This document shows positions 33,877-42,455 of a DNA stretch of 64,000 bases, in pieces. Source of the stretch: Alphaproteobacteria bacterium (GTDB lineage: Bacteria > Pseudomonadota > Alphaproteobacteria > Reyranellales > Reyranellaceae); contig JAFKFL010000013.1 of assembly GCA_017308235.1 (NCBI GenBank), positions 1 to 64,000 on the forward strand, given 5' to 3'. The number at the start of each line of letters is the position of its first letter. Position 1 is the first letter of the stretch. The notes beneath the pieces are model-generated. The model did not search any database and had not been told where the DNA came from. It saw only the letters and a list, made by a program, of their open reading frames with translations. The translations under genes were made by a program, and so were the position numbers.

Positions 33877-34497
33877 GTTCGAACCTATCGAGGGGTAATT
33901 CCATCCATCTCGTCTGGAGGGGTAAGATAGGGGGTTGCAGTGTAAACTCAAAATGCAACCAATAAATCGTTGCATTCAGGGCGGATAGGAGGTCCGCCAG
34001 CGTCGATGCCGCGTGGGTGAACGATGCGAGAAGGACGGTGGGCGAAAATGGTCTGCGTTCAGAACATAGTCTGGGTAGTCTACCCTTGGTCCGGGTTGGT
34101 CCGGGTCAACACAATGGCTAAAACGTTGGCCCGCTTACAACCGTCCGATCAGTCTACTTAGTCTGGGTATTTTCAGGTTTTGCTTATAGGAGGTTTGCGA
34201 GATAGGGCCGCGAGGGGGAGCTTCTACTACCTTCCTATATATTATTTATACCTAGACTAAGTAGACTAAGTAGACGGTTTCAAGCGGGTCAGCGTTATAC
34301 GTGGTCTGGGTCGTTTTTCGAAGGGTAGACTACCCGGACCAACCACATTCCTGCGGCTATAACTCCCGCCTCTCCGCTCGCGCCGCCACCACCGCAACAC
34401 GACCCCATCGAGAAACGCCCACAGCAGGCCGCTAGGCATCGAGCATCCTTCGTCCAGGGTTTCCCCTCATCTCGCCCTGCCGACCTATGGCCTCGGC
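33877..34497. other. Gene-free region containing the probable replication origin
   Basis: No convincing gene lies in these 620 bases on either strand. The right part holds a large imperfect dyad (34073-34342), tandem repeats and an AT-rich centre (tatatattatttata). The left part (33877-34060) shows no structure I can name. Confidence 0.5.
34073..34342. repeat. Large imperfect inverted repeat (putative origin dyad)
   Basis: Three blocks on the left recur inverted and in mirrored order on the right. gggtagtctaccctt (34073-34087) pairs with aagggtagactaccc (34321-34335). gcccgcttacaaccgtc (34129-34145) pairs with gacggtttcaagcgggtc (34273-34290). agtctacttagtctgggtat (34151-34170) pairs with atacctagactaagtagact (34248-34267). 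The tandem decamer ttggtccggg x2 (34086-34105) recurs once inverted at 34333-34342. tagactaag is also directly repeated (34253-34271). The centre is AT-rich. It lies between the primase/helicase and the terminase genes, as origins often do in satellites. Confidence 0.6.
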
Positions 34498-36357
34498 CTA
34501 AAACGGCGGCTTGTCGCTCCCGTCGTCGTCCGGTTCCTCGCTCCCGTCACCAGGCCACTTGAAGGGCAGCTTTGTCTCTTCCTCGAATTTCTTTCGTGCC
34601 TCGGCCAAGGTCCCTAGAACATAGCCCCAAGTCCGCTTCGGTTTGGTGATCGCCTGCCAGCCTGCCTCAGTTTGCTTCTCGGCCACGACAGCACCCGCCT
34701 TTAGGCGCTTCTCTCTAACGCTCACCTTAGTCATGAACACGCCGTGTGTTATCGGACTGAGAGGATCGCGCTCATTGACCCGTTTCGCATACGCCAGATA
34801 TGAAGCGAGCAGCTGTTCAGTCGCCATTTCGTCATGCCATTCACCGAAGTAATTGGATTGTCCCTTTGATTCCCAGACATATCCCCGATGCAAACATTCC
34901 AGCCACCACTTGTTCGTCGTATCGAGCGACAACTCTTTCTGCCGGTTTAGGGCTTCGGTCACCGGCACGTCGCGGACGTTAAAGTCAGTCAGGTCCACCC
35001 GCAGCAAGTCGTACAGCAGGGCCGCGTAGCCGCCCGACTCAAGCTCATCCCGGATCGCCCGGAAGTAGCCGAAGTCGCCGACCTTAGTCCCCAGCACATC
35101 TAGGACGAAGTAGCGCCGCTCATCGAGGCTCGCTGGCACCACCCATTTTTCGTTCGACGCCATCACTATGTGAAGGAAGTTCGGCACGGACCGCATGTCC
35201 CGGAATTTGGGTTCAATGTCCATCGTCGGCTCAGTGATCAAACGGTTCAGCTTGCCGATGTCTGCCTTGGCCCCAGCAAAAAATGCCTCGTCCGCGAACA
35301 AGAAAATACAGTCCTCCAGGTGGGCGTTATGTTTTCCGACCAGATGCTCCGAAGAACTGATTTGCATGCCGTGCTGCCCGAACAAGCGCATCAGCGTCCG
35401 CGCTACCCAGCCCTTGCCGGAACCTTTGCCGCCCCGCATGACGAGGGCGACCTCGCCAGGCTGGTCAGGGAATTGGACGGCGCGCGCACACCACTTCCAG
35501 AAATAATTGAAGTGTTCCTCGACGCCGCCACAGATGTTGTTCAGCAAATGCTCCCGGAACCGGATGCACGAGCCCTCGCGGGGCTCGACGTTAAACCCAC
35601 GCCACAGGTTCATCTGATTCGGTCGGGCGACTTTCCCGCTCGGATCGAGGATGAGGCCGCCGTCATAGGTCTTGCGGTCAGGGTGCTTCAGCCAATACGA
35701 GCCGACGCCCATGAACTCCGGCACATCCTCTCCCTTTCTGTTTTTCTTGAAGCCAACCTGGATCTGTTCCTTACGGAACAACTTCTCGAAATCCTCGAAG
35801 CGCATCGCCTGAATGCGGAAGCGATTCAGCATCGGGTCATAAGGCCGCTCGACCACCAACACCTTGCCTCTGTCGTTGACCACCTGATACTTCTCGTTGA
35901 GCTCAGCGACGCGTGCGGCGCGCTTCTGGTTATGCTCATCCGCCGCCGCCTCAACCTCCTTCCTGACCCTTTCAGCCGTGGCGTCGCGCGTGGCCTTCTG
36001 CTCCTCCGCCATCTTCGCCCGCAGTGCAGGATGGAACAGGGCGGCGGCAGCGCGAATAACCGACCGCACCTGATGCATGGTGTGCGACTTAGGCGGCTCG
36101 GCCCGCAGCCTTGCGATGGCATCGTCGTGATCCGCGCTCAGCGTCGTCTTGTCGGCCAGCCAAGCCTCAATCCGCGCCTCGGCCACATCACGCAAGCCAA
36201 CGAACGCCAGCACGTTGTAGACGGCGCGCATCTGCATATCCGGCAGGATGCTTACGTCGTCGGTCGGGATCAGGACCGCCAGCGCTTGTTCGTTGAGCGT
36301 GCCTTCAATCAGCGCCTCTAGCTTCTCGACAGTAATCGTTCCGGTGCTGTCCAACAT
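34498..36357 (-). CDS. SF3-type primase/helicase (DUF5906, NrS-1-like)
   Basis: 619 residues. The helicase core has Walker A GGKGSGKGW (309-317, K315), Walker B IFLFADEAFF (351-360), sensor MASNE (399-403) and an arginine finger in LDERRYF (411-417). This is the DUF5906/P4-alpha-like superfamily 3 arrangement. Residues 1 to about 250 are helical and charged with a coiled coil (115-155) and may mediate origin binding or primase partnering; no classical primase DxD or TOPRIM motif is obvious. It probably unwinds the origin next to its 3' end. GGAG precedes the ATG. Confidence 0.85.
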   Translation of the reverse strand: MLDSTGTITVEKLEALIEGTLNEQALAVLIPTDDVSILPDMQMRAVYNVLAFVGLRDVAEARIEAWLADKTTLSADHDDAIARLRAEPPKSHTMHQVRSVIRAAAALFHPALRAKMAEEQKATRDATAERVRKEVEAAADEHNQKRAARVAELNEKYQVVNDRGKVLVVERPYDPMLNRFRIQAMRFEDFEKLFRKEQIQVGFKKNRKGEDVPEFMGVGSYWLKHPDRKTYDGGLILDPSGKVARPNQMNLWRGFNVEPREGSCIRFREHLLNNICGGVEEHFNYFWKWCARAVQFPDQPGEVALVMRGGKGSGKGWVARTLMRLFGQHGMQISSSEHLVGKHNAHLEDCIFLFADEAFFAGAKADIGKLNRLITEPTMDIEPKFRDMRSVPNFLHIVMASNEKWVVPASLDERRYFVLDVLGTKVGDFGYFRAIRDELESGGYAALLYDLLRVDLTDFNVRDVPVTEALNRQKELSLDTTNKWWLECLHRGYVWESKGQSNYFGEWHDEMATEQLLASYLAYAKRVNERDPLSPITHGVFMTKVSVREKRLKAGAVVAEKQTEAGWQAITKPKRTWGYVLGTLAEARKKFEEETKLPFKWPGDGSEEPDDDGSDKPPF

Positions 36358-36452
36358 ATAAACTCCACGACATTATCGTTTTGTCTGAATTTCTCCCGTT
36401 ATGCGCCCGCGCTTATTGCAGGCTCGTTGTCGTCCAAGTCCAAAGGCGGTCG

Positions 36453-37019
36453 TCAGAATTTGCGGACCACAGGTCCGATATAAGTGGCCAGCGGATCACG
36501 GGCCGTGAGAAACCGCTCCAGCGCTTCCGCTGCGCTGGTGCCGATGTTGGGCGGCTCTTTCCGCTTAAAGGCCGCGCAGGCGTGTACGCCTCCCATTCTG
36601 TTCCATTTGACGGTTCGATACGGCAGCCCAGACGCCGCGAGGGCGATGCCGGTAATCGTTCGGGCTGCATAGATGCCATCGTGACGCGATGTCATAAGGC
36701 TGCCCGAAGGCCTGATGCCGTCGTACCGAAAATGCTCGGTGACGAACTTGAGCTCAACACAATCCAGCCTCGGGACCTTCACCGCATAGGCGACGGAGAG
36801 CCAGTCGAGCGCCGCCAGGAAAGCGAAGGCGTCCACATGGTCCGGGTCATCGACCTCCGGGCTGATCTTAGGATCATCGAGCGGGACAGGCGGCAGGTAT
36901 GGCGGCTTACCGGGATCACCCACCACCCGGATCGCCCTAAGAGCCATGCGCCGCAGTTCGAGCGGGTAAGGGCCAGCGACGATCTTGCCGCCCCAGATGT
37001 AACAGTCGTTGTCGATCAT
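36453..37019 (-). CDS. Hypothetical protein of the element
   Basis: 188 residues from the ATG at 37019, preceded by ccggagag; the frame stays open further upstream without a comparable site. The composition is that of a soluble alpha/beta protein (KIVAGPYPLELRRMALRAIRVVGDPGKPPYL; HVDAFAFLAALDWLSVAYAVKVPRLDCVELKFV). No motif is recognised. It lies between the small regulatory genes and the helicase. Confidence 0.6.
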   Translation of the reverse strand: MIDNDCYIWGGKIVAGPYPLELRRMALRAIRVVGDPGKPPYLPPVPLDDPKISPEVDDPDHVDAFAFLAALDWLSVAYAVKVPRLDCVELKFVTEHFRYDGIRPSGSLMTSRHDGIYAARTITGIALAASGLPYRTVKWNRMGGVHACAAFKRKEPPNIGTSAAEALERFLTARDPLATYIGPVVRKF

Positions 37020-37142
37020 ATTCACTCTCCGGTTATCGTTTTTGTTTGAATCTCCCGGCGTCGTAATTGGGTCGTCCAAGTCTAAAATCAGTCGTCGCAG
37101 GCAATGACCAAAAGGCCGCCGCGTGCGGGCGGCCAATATCTG

Positions 37143-37472
37143 TTACACCTCCGCAGTCGCCGCCATGCACACGAGGGCCAGCGTAAGCAATTCCTCGACA
37201 GGACGGCTGGCACAAGCCGAGCAGATGCACCACAAGCGCGGCTTGGCAATCGGATGCTCAATTAGGATCGAGCCGCCTTCGACCTTCTGTTCGCGGATAT
37301 CGGCGCCATCGAATGGGCATTGTCGGCTCACTACGAAGTCGGCGCTGCCTTTAAAGAGCAGCCGCTCAAATTCGTCGTCATGCGGCTCGATAAACCGAAT
37401 GCGCGCCTGCCCAGCGGGCGTTTCAGCAGCGTATTGCCGGATGGGTCGCGGTTCGCTATTTTCTTCAACCAT
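37143..37472 (-). CDS. Small hypothetical protein with Cys pairs
   Basis: 109 residues from the ATG at 37472, with acggag at the right distance upstream. CPFDG (about residue 52) and CICSAC (about residues 82-87) could form a zinc site. It begins the run of replication-module genes after the AlpA-like regulator. No family is recognised. Confidence 0.55.
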   Translation of the reverse strand: MVEENSEPRPIRQYAAETPAGQARIRFIEPHDDEFERLLFKGSADFVVSRQCPFDGADIREQKVEGGSILIEHPIAKPRLWCICSACASRPVEELLTLALVCMAATAEV

Positions 37473-37578
37473 GATGGTATTCTCCGTAGGGTACTGTCTG
37501 TTGTGACTTCTTCCGGTTGCAACTAGCGTCTGCAACTCCCCAGAGTTGCGTTCTCTCTCATCATCAAGCCATACCTCA

Positions 37579-37617
37579 CGCCGTCCGACCTTACCCTCGG
37601 GCGGCGTCTTTCTTTTT
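37579..37617 (+). terminator. Rho-independent terminator on the plus strand
   Basis: A GC-rich hairpin, acgccgtcc pairing with gggcggcgt (one G-T pair), is directly followed by ctttcttttt. It is oriented against all annotated genes for several kilobases. A second perfect 7-bp stem, gcaactc/gagttgc, lies about 45 bases upstream. It may end a short plus-strand RNA from the 37473-37617 interval. Confidence 0.5.
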
Positions 37618-37619
37618 GC

Positions 37620-37892
37620 TTAGGCCGCCGCGCTCGCGGCCTCGGCACGCTTGCGGCGGTGCGTGAACTGCTTAGCCTTCGCCTTCGGTTTGTCCCGCTT
37701 GATGACGGCTGGCTTAGCCTTTAGCGCGGCCAGCGCATGGGGCAGGTCGATCCGCAGGCAGCTATTGACCTTAATCGCCCGGATCGTTTTTTGGCCAAGC
37801 AGGCGATAGGTCGTGCTGCGCGAGAGACCAGTCATCTCGATCCATCGCGCCACCGACACGTACTTCGCATCGTTCAATGGCTTCTCCTTCAT
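37620..37892 (-). CDS. AlpA/excisionase-like helix-turn-helix regulator
   Basis: 90 residues from the ATG at 37892; an in-frame ATG at 37940 would add 16 residues. Neither start has a good ribosome-binding site. YVSVARWIEMTGLSRSTTYRLLGQKTIRAIKV is a MerR/Xis-type HTH as in AlpA, and the tail is very basic (KPKAKAKQFTHRRKRAE). AlpA-like proteins activate satellite or prophage integrase/excision genes. A large palindrome (37949-38005) lies just upstream. Confidence 0.7.
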   Translation of the reverse strand: MKEKPLNDAKYVSVARWIEMTGLSRSTTYRLLGQKTIRAIKVNSCLRIDLPHALAALKAKPAVIKRDKPKAKAKQFTHRRKRAEAASAAA

Positions 37893-37948
37893 CGAGCGTC
37901 GCAACGCGACGCGGGATGGATAGGAAGCGCCATCAGCCAACCATTGGA

Positions 37949-38005
37949 TACCCCAAAGATATTCGAAACCGCCCCAAACTTATTCCGTCGAATTTCCTTG
38001 GGGTA
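37949..38005. promoter_or_regulatory. Palindromic operator candidate upstream of the AlpA-like gene
   Basis: taccccaaagatattcga (37949-37966) and tcgaatttccttggggta (37988-38005) are inverted repeats matching at 16 of 18 positions around a 21-base spacer. The position, immediately upstream of the AlpA-like gene, fits an autoregulatory or excisionase-binding site. Confidence 0.5.
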
Positions 38006-38082
38006 GCCAAGCACAAGCGCGTCGCGCACAGTCGCGCCGCTGCGCTTAACGCAGCCGTTTCATACAACAGCAGTGTGTGGGG

Positions 38083-38112
38083 AAGGTCTCTCGTCCCTCT
38101 ACGGGAGACCTT
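38083..38112 (+). terminator. Hairpin at the 3' end of the HTH gene
   Basis: aaggtctc/gagacctt form an 8-bp stem with an internal cgt/acg pairing, straddling the minus-strand stop at 38099. On the plus strand tctt follows the stem; on the minus strand the downstream bases are not U-rich. It could slow or end transcription of the integrase operon. The evidence is weak. Confidence 0.3.
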
Positions 38113-38503
38113 TCTTCAATCGATGCGCTATCTGGCGGCGCTGCACCTTGAAGCGGGCAGCCACATCAGTGAGCGCATCCTTCTTCGTCTTTCCTTTAGC
38201 AATCGCCGTCCGCACCTCCGCGACAGCGAGCAGCCACCTCAGCTGCGCCGGTGAACGGTCATAGGCCGGATTGGCGCGACGGCCCCTGCCGCATCGCGTG
38301 AGCCGCCTGTGCAGATCAGAGATGTAGCGTTCAACCTGCTTCGATTTTGGGATGGCGGCCTTGGACAGCATGGCGAACGCGGCCCAATCGCTCTCACGGT
38401 CGATAGCCTCGATGGCATCAAGCCACAGGCTCGCGTCGAGCGAGGTGTCCCGCTCCCAAAAATTCCTATCAGAGACGCGAATGTTCTCCAGTCCGCGCAT
38501 CAT
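38099..38503 (-). CDS. Hypothetical HTH protein coupled to the integrase
   Basis: 134 residues. The C-terminal third (TAIAKGKTKKDALTDVAARFKVQRRQIAHRLKKG) looks like a helix-turn-helix of the type that senses repeated helical DNA contacts. Its ATG overlaps the integrase stop by four bases (ATGA), so both proteins are made from one message. A recombination directionality or regulatory role is inferred from this coupling. Confidence 0.6.
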   Translation of the reverse strand: MMRGLENIRVSDRNFWERDTSLDASLWLDAIEAIDRESDWAAFAMLSKAAIPKSKQVERYISDLHRRLTRCGRGRRANPAYDRSPAQLRWLLAVAEVRTAIAKGKTKKDALTDVAARFKVQRRQIAHRLKKGLP

Positions 38504-39831
38504 GCACGCCTCCCACGCATCGCCACGACCTTAGCACCACGTGCCGGCGGCGCAGCGCAATAGTCGGCCCATGCCGACATCAGCCGCTTCCTTTTCTCGA
38601 ACAGATCGCCACGCCTGTAGGCCGCCTCAGCTTCAGCGCTGATTGCATGGGCGAGCGCCATCTCGCGGACTTCACGCTGGAAGTTGGTTTGTTCAGCCGA
38701 CCAATCAGAAAACGAACTCCTGAAGCCATGCACCGTGATGTCATCGCGCTTCATACGCCGCAACAGCGTCAACATCGCCATGTTGGAAAGCGGGCGGCCC
38801 AACTGCTGCCCGACAAACACGAAGTCACCTTCCTGATGCCTCAACTCGCGCATCTCAGCGAGGATCGCCAACGCTCGTGGGCTGAGCGGCACCGCATGTT
38901 GACGACCGCCTTTCATTCTTTCGGCTGGGATGGTCCAGACCTTCTGATCCAGATCAATCTCGCTCCAGCAAGCACCCATCGTCTCGCCAGTGCGGCAGGC
39001 GGTCAGGATCGTGAATTCCAAAAGCCTCGCCGCCACACCGGGCTGCTCGCGCAGGGTGACCATGAACGCGCCGACCTCGGTGTAGGGTAGGGCGGCATGA
39101 TGCTTGACGCGCTTAACCTTCGTTTTGTGCGGCAGCAGGTTTTGCAAATGCCCTTTCCATCGCGCCGGGTTGGGACCCGAACGTAGACCGCGCACCGTCG
39201 CGGCATTAAGGATCATCTCAATACGCTGGCGCACTCGATTTGCCGTCTCAGACTTTTCCAACCAGATCGTCTGCAGCACCTTCACCAGATGCGGCGTATC
39301 GACGGATGACACGGGCAGCGAGCCGATTGTCGGGAAGGCATAAGTTTCAAGCGTGCTCGACCACTGCGCCGCGTGCTTGTCGTTGCGCCATGTCTTCTCA
39401 TGAAGCTTGATGTAAGCCTTGGCGGCCTCCCGGAAGGTCACGGCCTTCGCGGTATCGACCTTGCGCTGCGCAGCCAGTGCCCTGCGCTCGGCCAACGGAT
39501 CAGACGCGGCAGGATCGTCGCGCATCAGCCGCAGCTTGAGCCGAAGCTTCGCGGCTTCGTCGCGTGCCGTCTTGAGGTTCACGTCGCGCAACGGACCTAG
39601 ACCCAGGTCAGTCCACTTCCCGCCGCGCTTGTAGCGGAACAGCCACGCCTTGCCCGGCGGCCTCCGCTTCTTGCCGAACGGCGCACCCGGCGTGACGACG
39701 AGATACAAACCACCACCGTCGCAGAGCCGCACGTAGCCAACGCTTCCATCGGCACGCGCGGGCATCGCGCGCTCGACCGCTTGCGCCGAAAGACGATGGA
39801 TCGCGGATCGCGGCAGTTCCAACTTGCTCAT
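38500..39831 (-). CDS. Tyrosine recombinase/integrase of the element
   Basis: 443 residues. An N-terminal Arm-binding domain of the DUF4102 type (about 20-100, with the DGGGLYLVV..GKAWLFRYKRGGKW pattern) precedes a SAM-like core-binding domain and the catalytic domain with TACRTGETMG (first Arg), TVHGFRSSFSDW (His-x2-Arg) and AYRRGDL (nucleophilic Tyr). This is the P4-type integrase class that inserts into tRNA 3' ends, and the tRNA-Ser 3' end lies 154 bases upstream of the start. aagggag precedes the ATG. Confidence 0.93.
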   Translation of the reverse strand: MSKLELPRSAIHRLSAQAVERAMPARADGSVGYVRLCDGGGLYLVVTPGAPFGKKRRPPGKAWLFRYKRGGKWTDLGLGPLRDVNLKTARDEAAKLRLKLRLMRDDPAASDPLAERRALAAQRKVDTAKAVTFREAAKAYIKLHEKTWRNDKHAAQWSSTLETYAFPTIGSLPVSSVDTPHLVKVLQTIWLEKSETANRVRQRIEMILNAATVRGLRSGPNPARWKGHLQNLLPHKTKVKRVKHHAALPYTEVGAFMVTLREQPGVAARLLEFTILTACRTGETMGACWSEIDLDQKVWTIPAERMKGGRQHAVPLSPRALAILAEMRELRHQEGDFVFVGQQLGRPLSNMAMLTLLRRMKRDDITVHGFRSSFSDWSAEQTNFQREVREMALAHAISAEAEAAYRRGDLFEKRKRLMSAWADYCAAPPARGAKVVAMRGRRA

Positions 39832-39913
39832 TTTCTCACTCCCTTACCCACCCCCTAATAATAGGACGGAATGGGGAGAGACGGAAGGGGATGCCGGGAG
39901 TCACCGGAAATGA

Positions 39914-39952
39914 GAAAAGTGTCGATGTTTATTATGTTTTAGAACACTTTTC
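39914..39952. repeat. Inverted repeat between the integrase and the tRNA
   Basis: gaaaagtgt (39914-39922) and acacttttc (39944-39952) are perfect 9-base inverted repeats around an AT-rich 21-base spacer. Lying between the integrase promoter and the attachment core, they are candidates for integrase arm-type sites or an operator. Confidence 0.4.
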
Positions 39953-39984
39953 GGGACGGTGCGGGACGACCCGAAACGCATCAC

Positions 39985-39998
39985 TGGCGGACAGGGCG
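39985..39998. repeat. Putative right attachment site (attR) within tRNA-Ser
   Basis: tggcggacagggcg covers the CCA end and part of the acceptor stem of the tRNA gene, and is identical to 21281-21294. Insertion here restores an intact tRNA. Confidence 0.45.
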
Positions 39999-40074
39999 GG
40001 ATTCGAACCCGCGGTGGCTGTTACACCACGCACGCTTTCCAAGCGTGTGCCTTAAACCGCTCGGCCACCTGTCC
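39985..40074 (-). tRNA. tRNA-Ser (anticodon GGA)
   Basis: Read on the minus strand, the acceptor stem GGACAGG pairs with CCTGTCC. The anticodon loop TTGGAAA in an acacgc/gcgtgt-type stem gives GGA. A long variable arm typical of serine tRNAs follows, the T-arm contains GTTCGAATC, and the 3' end is G plus an encoded CCA. It reads UCC/UCU serine codons. It is also the probable integration site of the neighbouring element. Confidence 0.95.
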
Positions 40075-40196
40075 AGCTCATTGATCGACCCTCAGGCCGC
40101 GGTCGGCCGCTCTTATAGCGTGATGGCTGCTGGGGGCAACGGCATCTTCCCAGAGGCGCCGAGCTTGGCTAGGGTGGGACCGTTGTGGGGGGAGTA

Positions 40197-40538
40197 ATGG
40201 TCCTGATGCGGGCCTTGGGATGGGTGTTGCTGGCCATGGCCGTGGCGGCAATCGTGCATGATTGCCTGGCCTGGTGGTCGGAAGGGTCGTTTAGTTTGCT
40301 GTCGCTGGGCGAGCTCTGGTCGCGCTTCGACTATGCTGCCGTCCACCCGCTGCCGGGCCAGGTGCCGGGCGCGTTCTGGCGCGGCGTGGTCGTTCCGTTC
40401 CTGGGGCTGCCGGCGCTGCCGGTCTTCACGGTGCTGGGCGTGATCGCGCTCTGGTTCGGCCGTCGCATCGGCAGCCGGACCGAGGAGCGCTTCCTCACCA
40501 GCTCGCGGCCGCGGCGGCGCAGCAGCAGCCTCTCCTGA
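40197..40538 (+). CDS. Small membrane protein of unknown function
   Basis: 113 residues from the ATG at 40197, preceded by ggggggag. Two hydrophobic segments (ALGWVLLAMAVAAIVHDCL and VVVPFLGLPALPVFTVLGVIALWF) bracket a loop, and the C-terminus is basic and Ser-rich (RPRRRSSSLS). Such proteins are common in alphaproteobacteria without assigned function. It converges on lepA. Confidence 0.75.
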   Translation: MVLMRALGWVLLAMAVAAIVHDCLAWWSEGSFSLLSLGELWSRFDYAAVHPLPGQVPGAFWRGVVVPFLGLPALPVFTVLGVIALWFGRRIGSRTEERFLTSSRPRRRSSSLS

Positions 40539-40572
40539 CGAATTGGTCCTGACCTTGGGGTTCGCTCCGAGG

Positions 40573-42375
40573 TCAGCGGCTGTCCATCTTGAGTGCGGCG
40601 ATGAAGGCCGACTGCGGGATCTCGACGTCACCCACCTGGCGCATGCGCTTCTTGCCCTTCTTCTGCTTCTCCAGAAGCTTCTTCTTGCGGCTGATGTCGC
40701 CGCCGTAGCACTTGGCCAGCACATCCTTGCGCAGCGCGCTGATCGTCTCGCGCGCGATCACGCGGCCGCCGATGGCGGCCTGGATCGCGATCTTGAACAG
40801 CTGGCGAGGGATCAGGTCCTTCAGCCGCTCGCACAGCGCCCGGCCACGGCTTTCGGCGGCGTTCTTGTGCACGATCATGCTGAGTGCGTCGACCGGCTCG
40901 GAGTTCACCAGGATGGTGAGCTTCACCAGCTCGCTCTCCTCGTAGCCCGCCATCTCGTAGTCGAAGCTCGCATAGCCGCGTGTCACCGACTTCAGCCGGT
41001 CGTAGAAGTCGAACACGACCTCGTTCAGCGGCAGGCGGTAGATCGCCATGGCGCGCGTGCCGGCATAGGTGAGCTCGACCTGCTGGCCGCGCCGCTCCTG
41101 GCAGAGCGTCAGCACCGAGCCGAGATGCTCGTCCGGCGTGATGATCGTGGCCTTGATCCACGGCTCCTGCATGCTCTCGATCTTCATCGGATCGGGGTAA
41201 TCGGCCGGATTGTGCAGCTCGGTCTCGGTCCCGTCGGTCATCTTGACCTTGTAGACGACCGAGGGTGCGGTGGTGACGAGGTCGAGATTGAACTCGCGCT
41301 CCAGCCGCTCCTGCACGATCTCGAGATGCAGGAGACCCAGGAAGCCGCAGCGGAAGCCGAAGCCCAGCGCCGCGCTGGTCTCGGGCTCGAAATGGAACGA
41401 GGCGTCGTTCAGCCGAAGCTTGGCGAGCGATTCGCGCAGCGTCTCGAATTCGGCCGCGTCGGCGGGGAAGAGGCCGCAAAACACGACAGGCACCGAGGGC
41501 TTGAAGCCGGACAACATCTCGGTCGCGGGCTTGCGATCGTCGGTGATCGTGTCGCCCACCTTGCAGTCGGCGATGGTCTTGATGCCGGCGATGATGAAGC
41601 CGATCTCGCCCGGTCCCAGCTCGGCCGCATCGGTCGGCTTGGGCTTGAAGACGCCGACCTTGTCGAGATCATAGGCGGCGCCCACGGACATCATGCGGAT
41701 GCGCATGCCCTTCTTCAGCACGCCGTCCTTCACCCGCACCAGGGTTACGACGCCGAGATAGGGGTCGTACCAGCTGTCGACCAGCAGGGCCTGCAGCGGC
41801 GCGTTGCGATCGCCCTTGGGTGACGGCAGGCGCTTGACCATCGCTTCCAGAAGATCGTCGATGCCGAGGCCGGTCTTGGCCGAGACCTTGATGGCGTCGG
41901 ACGTGTCGATGCCGATCACGTCCTCGATCTCCTTGCACACCCGCTCGGGCTCGGCCGACGGCAGGTCGATCTTGTTCAGGACCGGGATGATCTCGTGGTT
42001 GGCCTCGATCGCGTGATAGGCATTGGCGAGCGTCTGCGCCTCGACGCCCTGGCTGGCATCGACCACCAGCAGCGAGCCCTCGCAGGCGGCGAGCGAGCGG
42101 CTCACCTCGTAGGCGAAGTCGACGTGGCCGGGCGTGTCCATCAGGTTCAGGACATAGGTCTTGCCGTCCTTGGCCGGATAGTCGAGTCGCACCGTCTGCG
42201 CCTTGATGGTGATGCCGCGCTCGCGCTCGATATCCATCGAATCGAGCATCTGGTCGTGGAACTCGCGTTCGCTCACCGCCCCGCAGCGCATCAGCAGGCG
42301 ATCGGCCAGCGTGCTCTTGCCATGGTCGATATGGGCAATGATCGAGAAGTTACGGATCAACGACAGGTCGGTCAT
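40573..42375 (-). CDS. lepA: Elongation factor 4 (LepA)
   Basis: 600 residues, the normal length for LepA. GTPase motifs are G1 [10 protein letters not shown]3 DTPGH and G4 NKID, with switch region [13 protein letters not shown]; the C-terminal LepA-specific domain ends [23 protein letters not shown]4 acts on stalled or mis-translocated ribosomes. The start gives the conserved [19 protein letters not shown] beginning. It lies downstream of pheT on the same strand, separated by a repeat element. Confidence 0.98.
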   Translation of the reverse strand: MTDLSLIRNFSIIAHIDHGKSTLADRLLMRCGAVSEREFHDQMLDSMDIERERGITIKAQTVRLDYPAKDGKTYVLNLMDTPGHVDFAYEVSRSLAACEGSLLVVDASQGVEAQTLANAYHAIEANHEIIPVLNKIDLPSAEPERVCKEIEDVIGIDTSDAIKVSAKTGLGIDDLLEAMVKRLPSPKGDRNAPLQALLVDSWYDPYLGVVTLVRVKDGVLKKGMRIRMMSVGAAYDLDKVGVFKPKPTDAAELGPGEIGFIIAGIKTIADCKVGDTITDDRKPATEMLSGFKPSVPVVFCGLFPADAAEFETLRESLAKLRLNDASFHFEPETSAALGFGFRCGFLGLLHLEIVQERLEREFNLDLVTTAPSVVYKVKMTDGTETELHNPADYPDPMKIESMQEPWIKATIITPDEHLGSVLTLCQERRGQQVELTYAGTRAMAIYRLPLNEVVFDFYDRLKSVTRGYASFDYEMAGYEESELVKLTILVNSEPVDALSMIVHKNAAESRGRALCERLKDLIPRQLFKIAIQAAIGGRVIARETISALRKDVLAKCYGGDISRKKKLLEKQKKGKKRMRQVGDVEIPQSAFIAALKMDSR

Positions 42376-42381
42376 TTCATA

Positions 42382-42454
42382 CTCTTTTGGACCGCGCGCA
42401 TCTTGCGCGCTCTTCATCGTCATGAGCGCGCTGGAAGCGCGCGGTCCGGAAGAT
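42382..42454. repeat. Inverted-repeat intergenic element, copy 2
   Basis: Between lepA and pheT, ctcttttggaccgcgcgca and agcgcgcggtccggaagat form inverted ends around internal gcgcgc palindromes and tcttcatcgtcatgag. The termini match copy 1 (2883-2978), although the interiors differ. The element extends close to the pheT stop and may terminate or stabilise its message. Confidence 0.55.
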
Positions 42455-42455
42455 A

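Noticed and set aside
21281..39998. Complete prophage or gene transfer agent
   Set aside because: Integrase, helicase and terminase are present, but no portal, capsid, tail or lysis genes are recognisable in the 18.7 kb.
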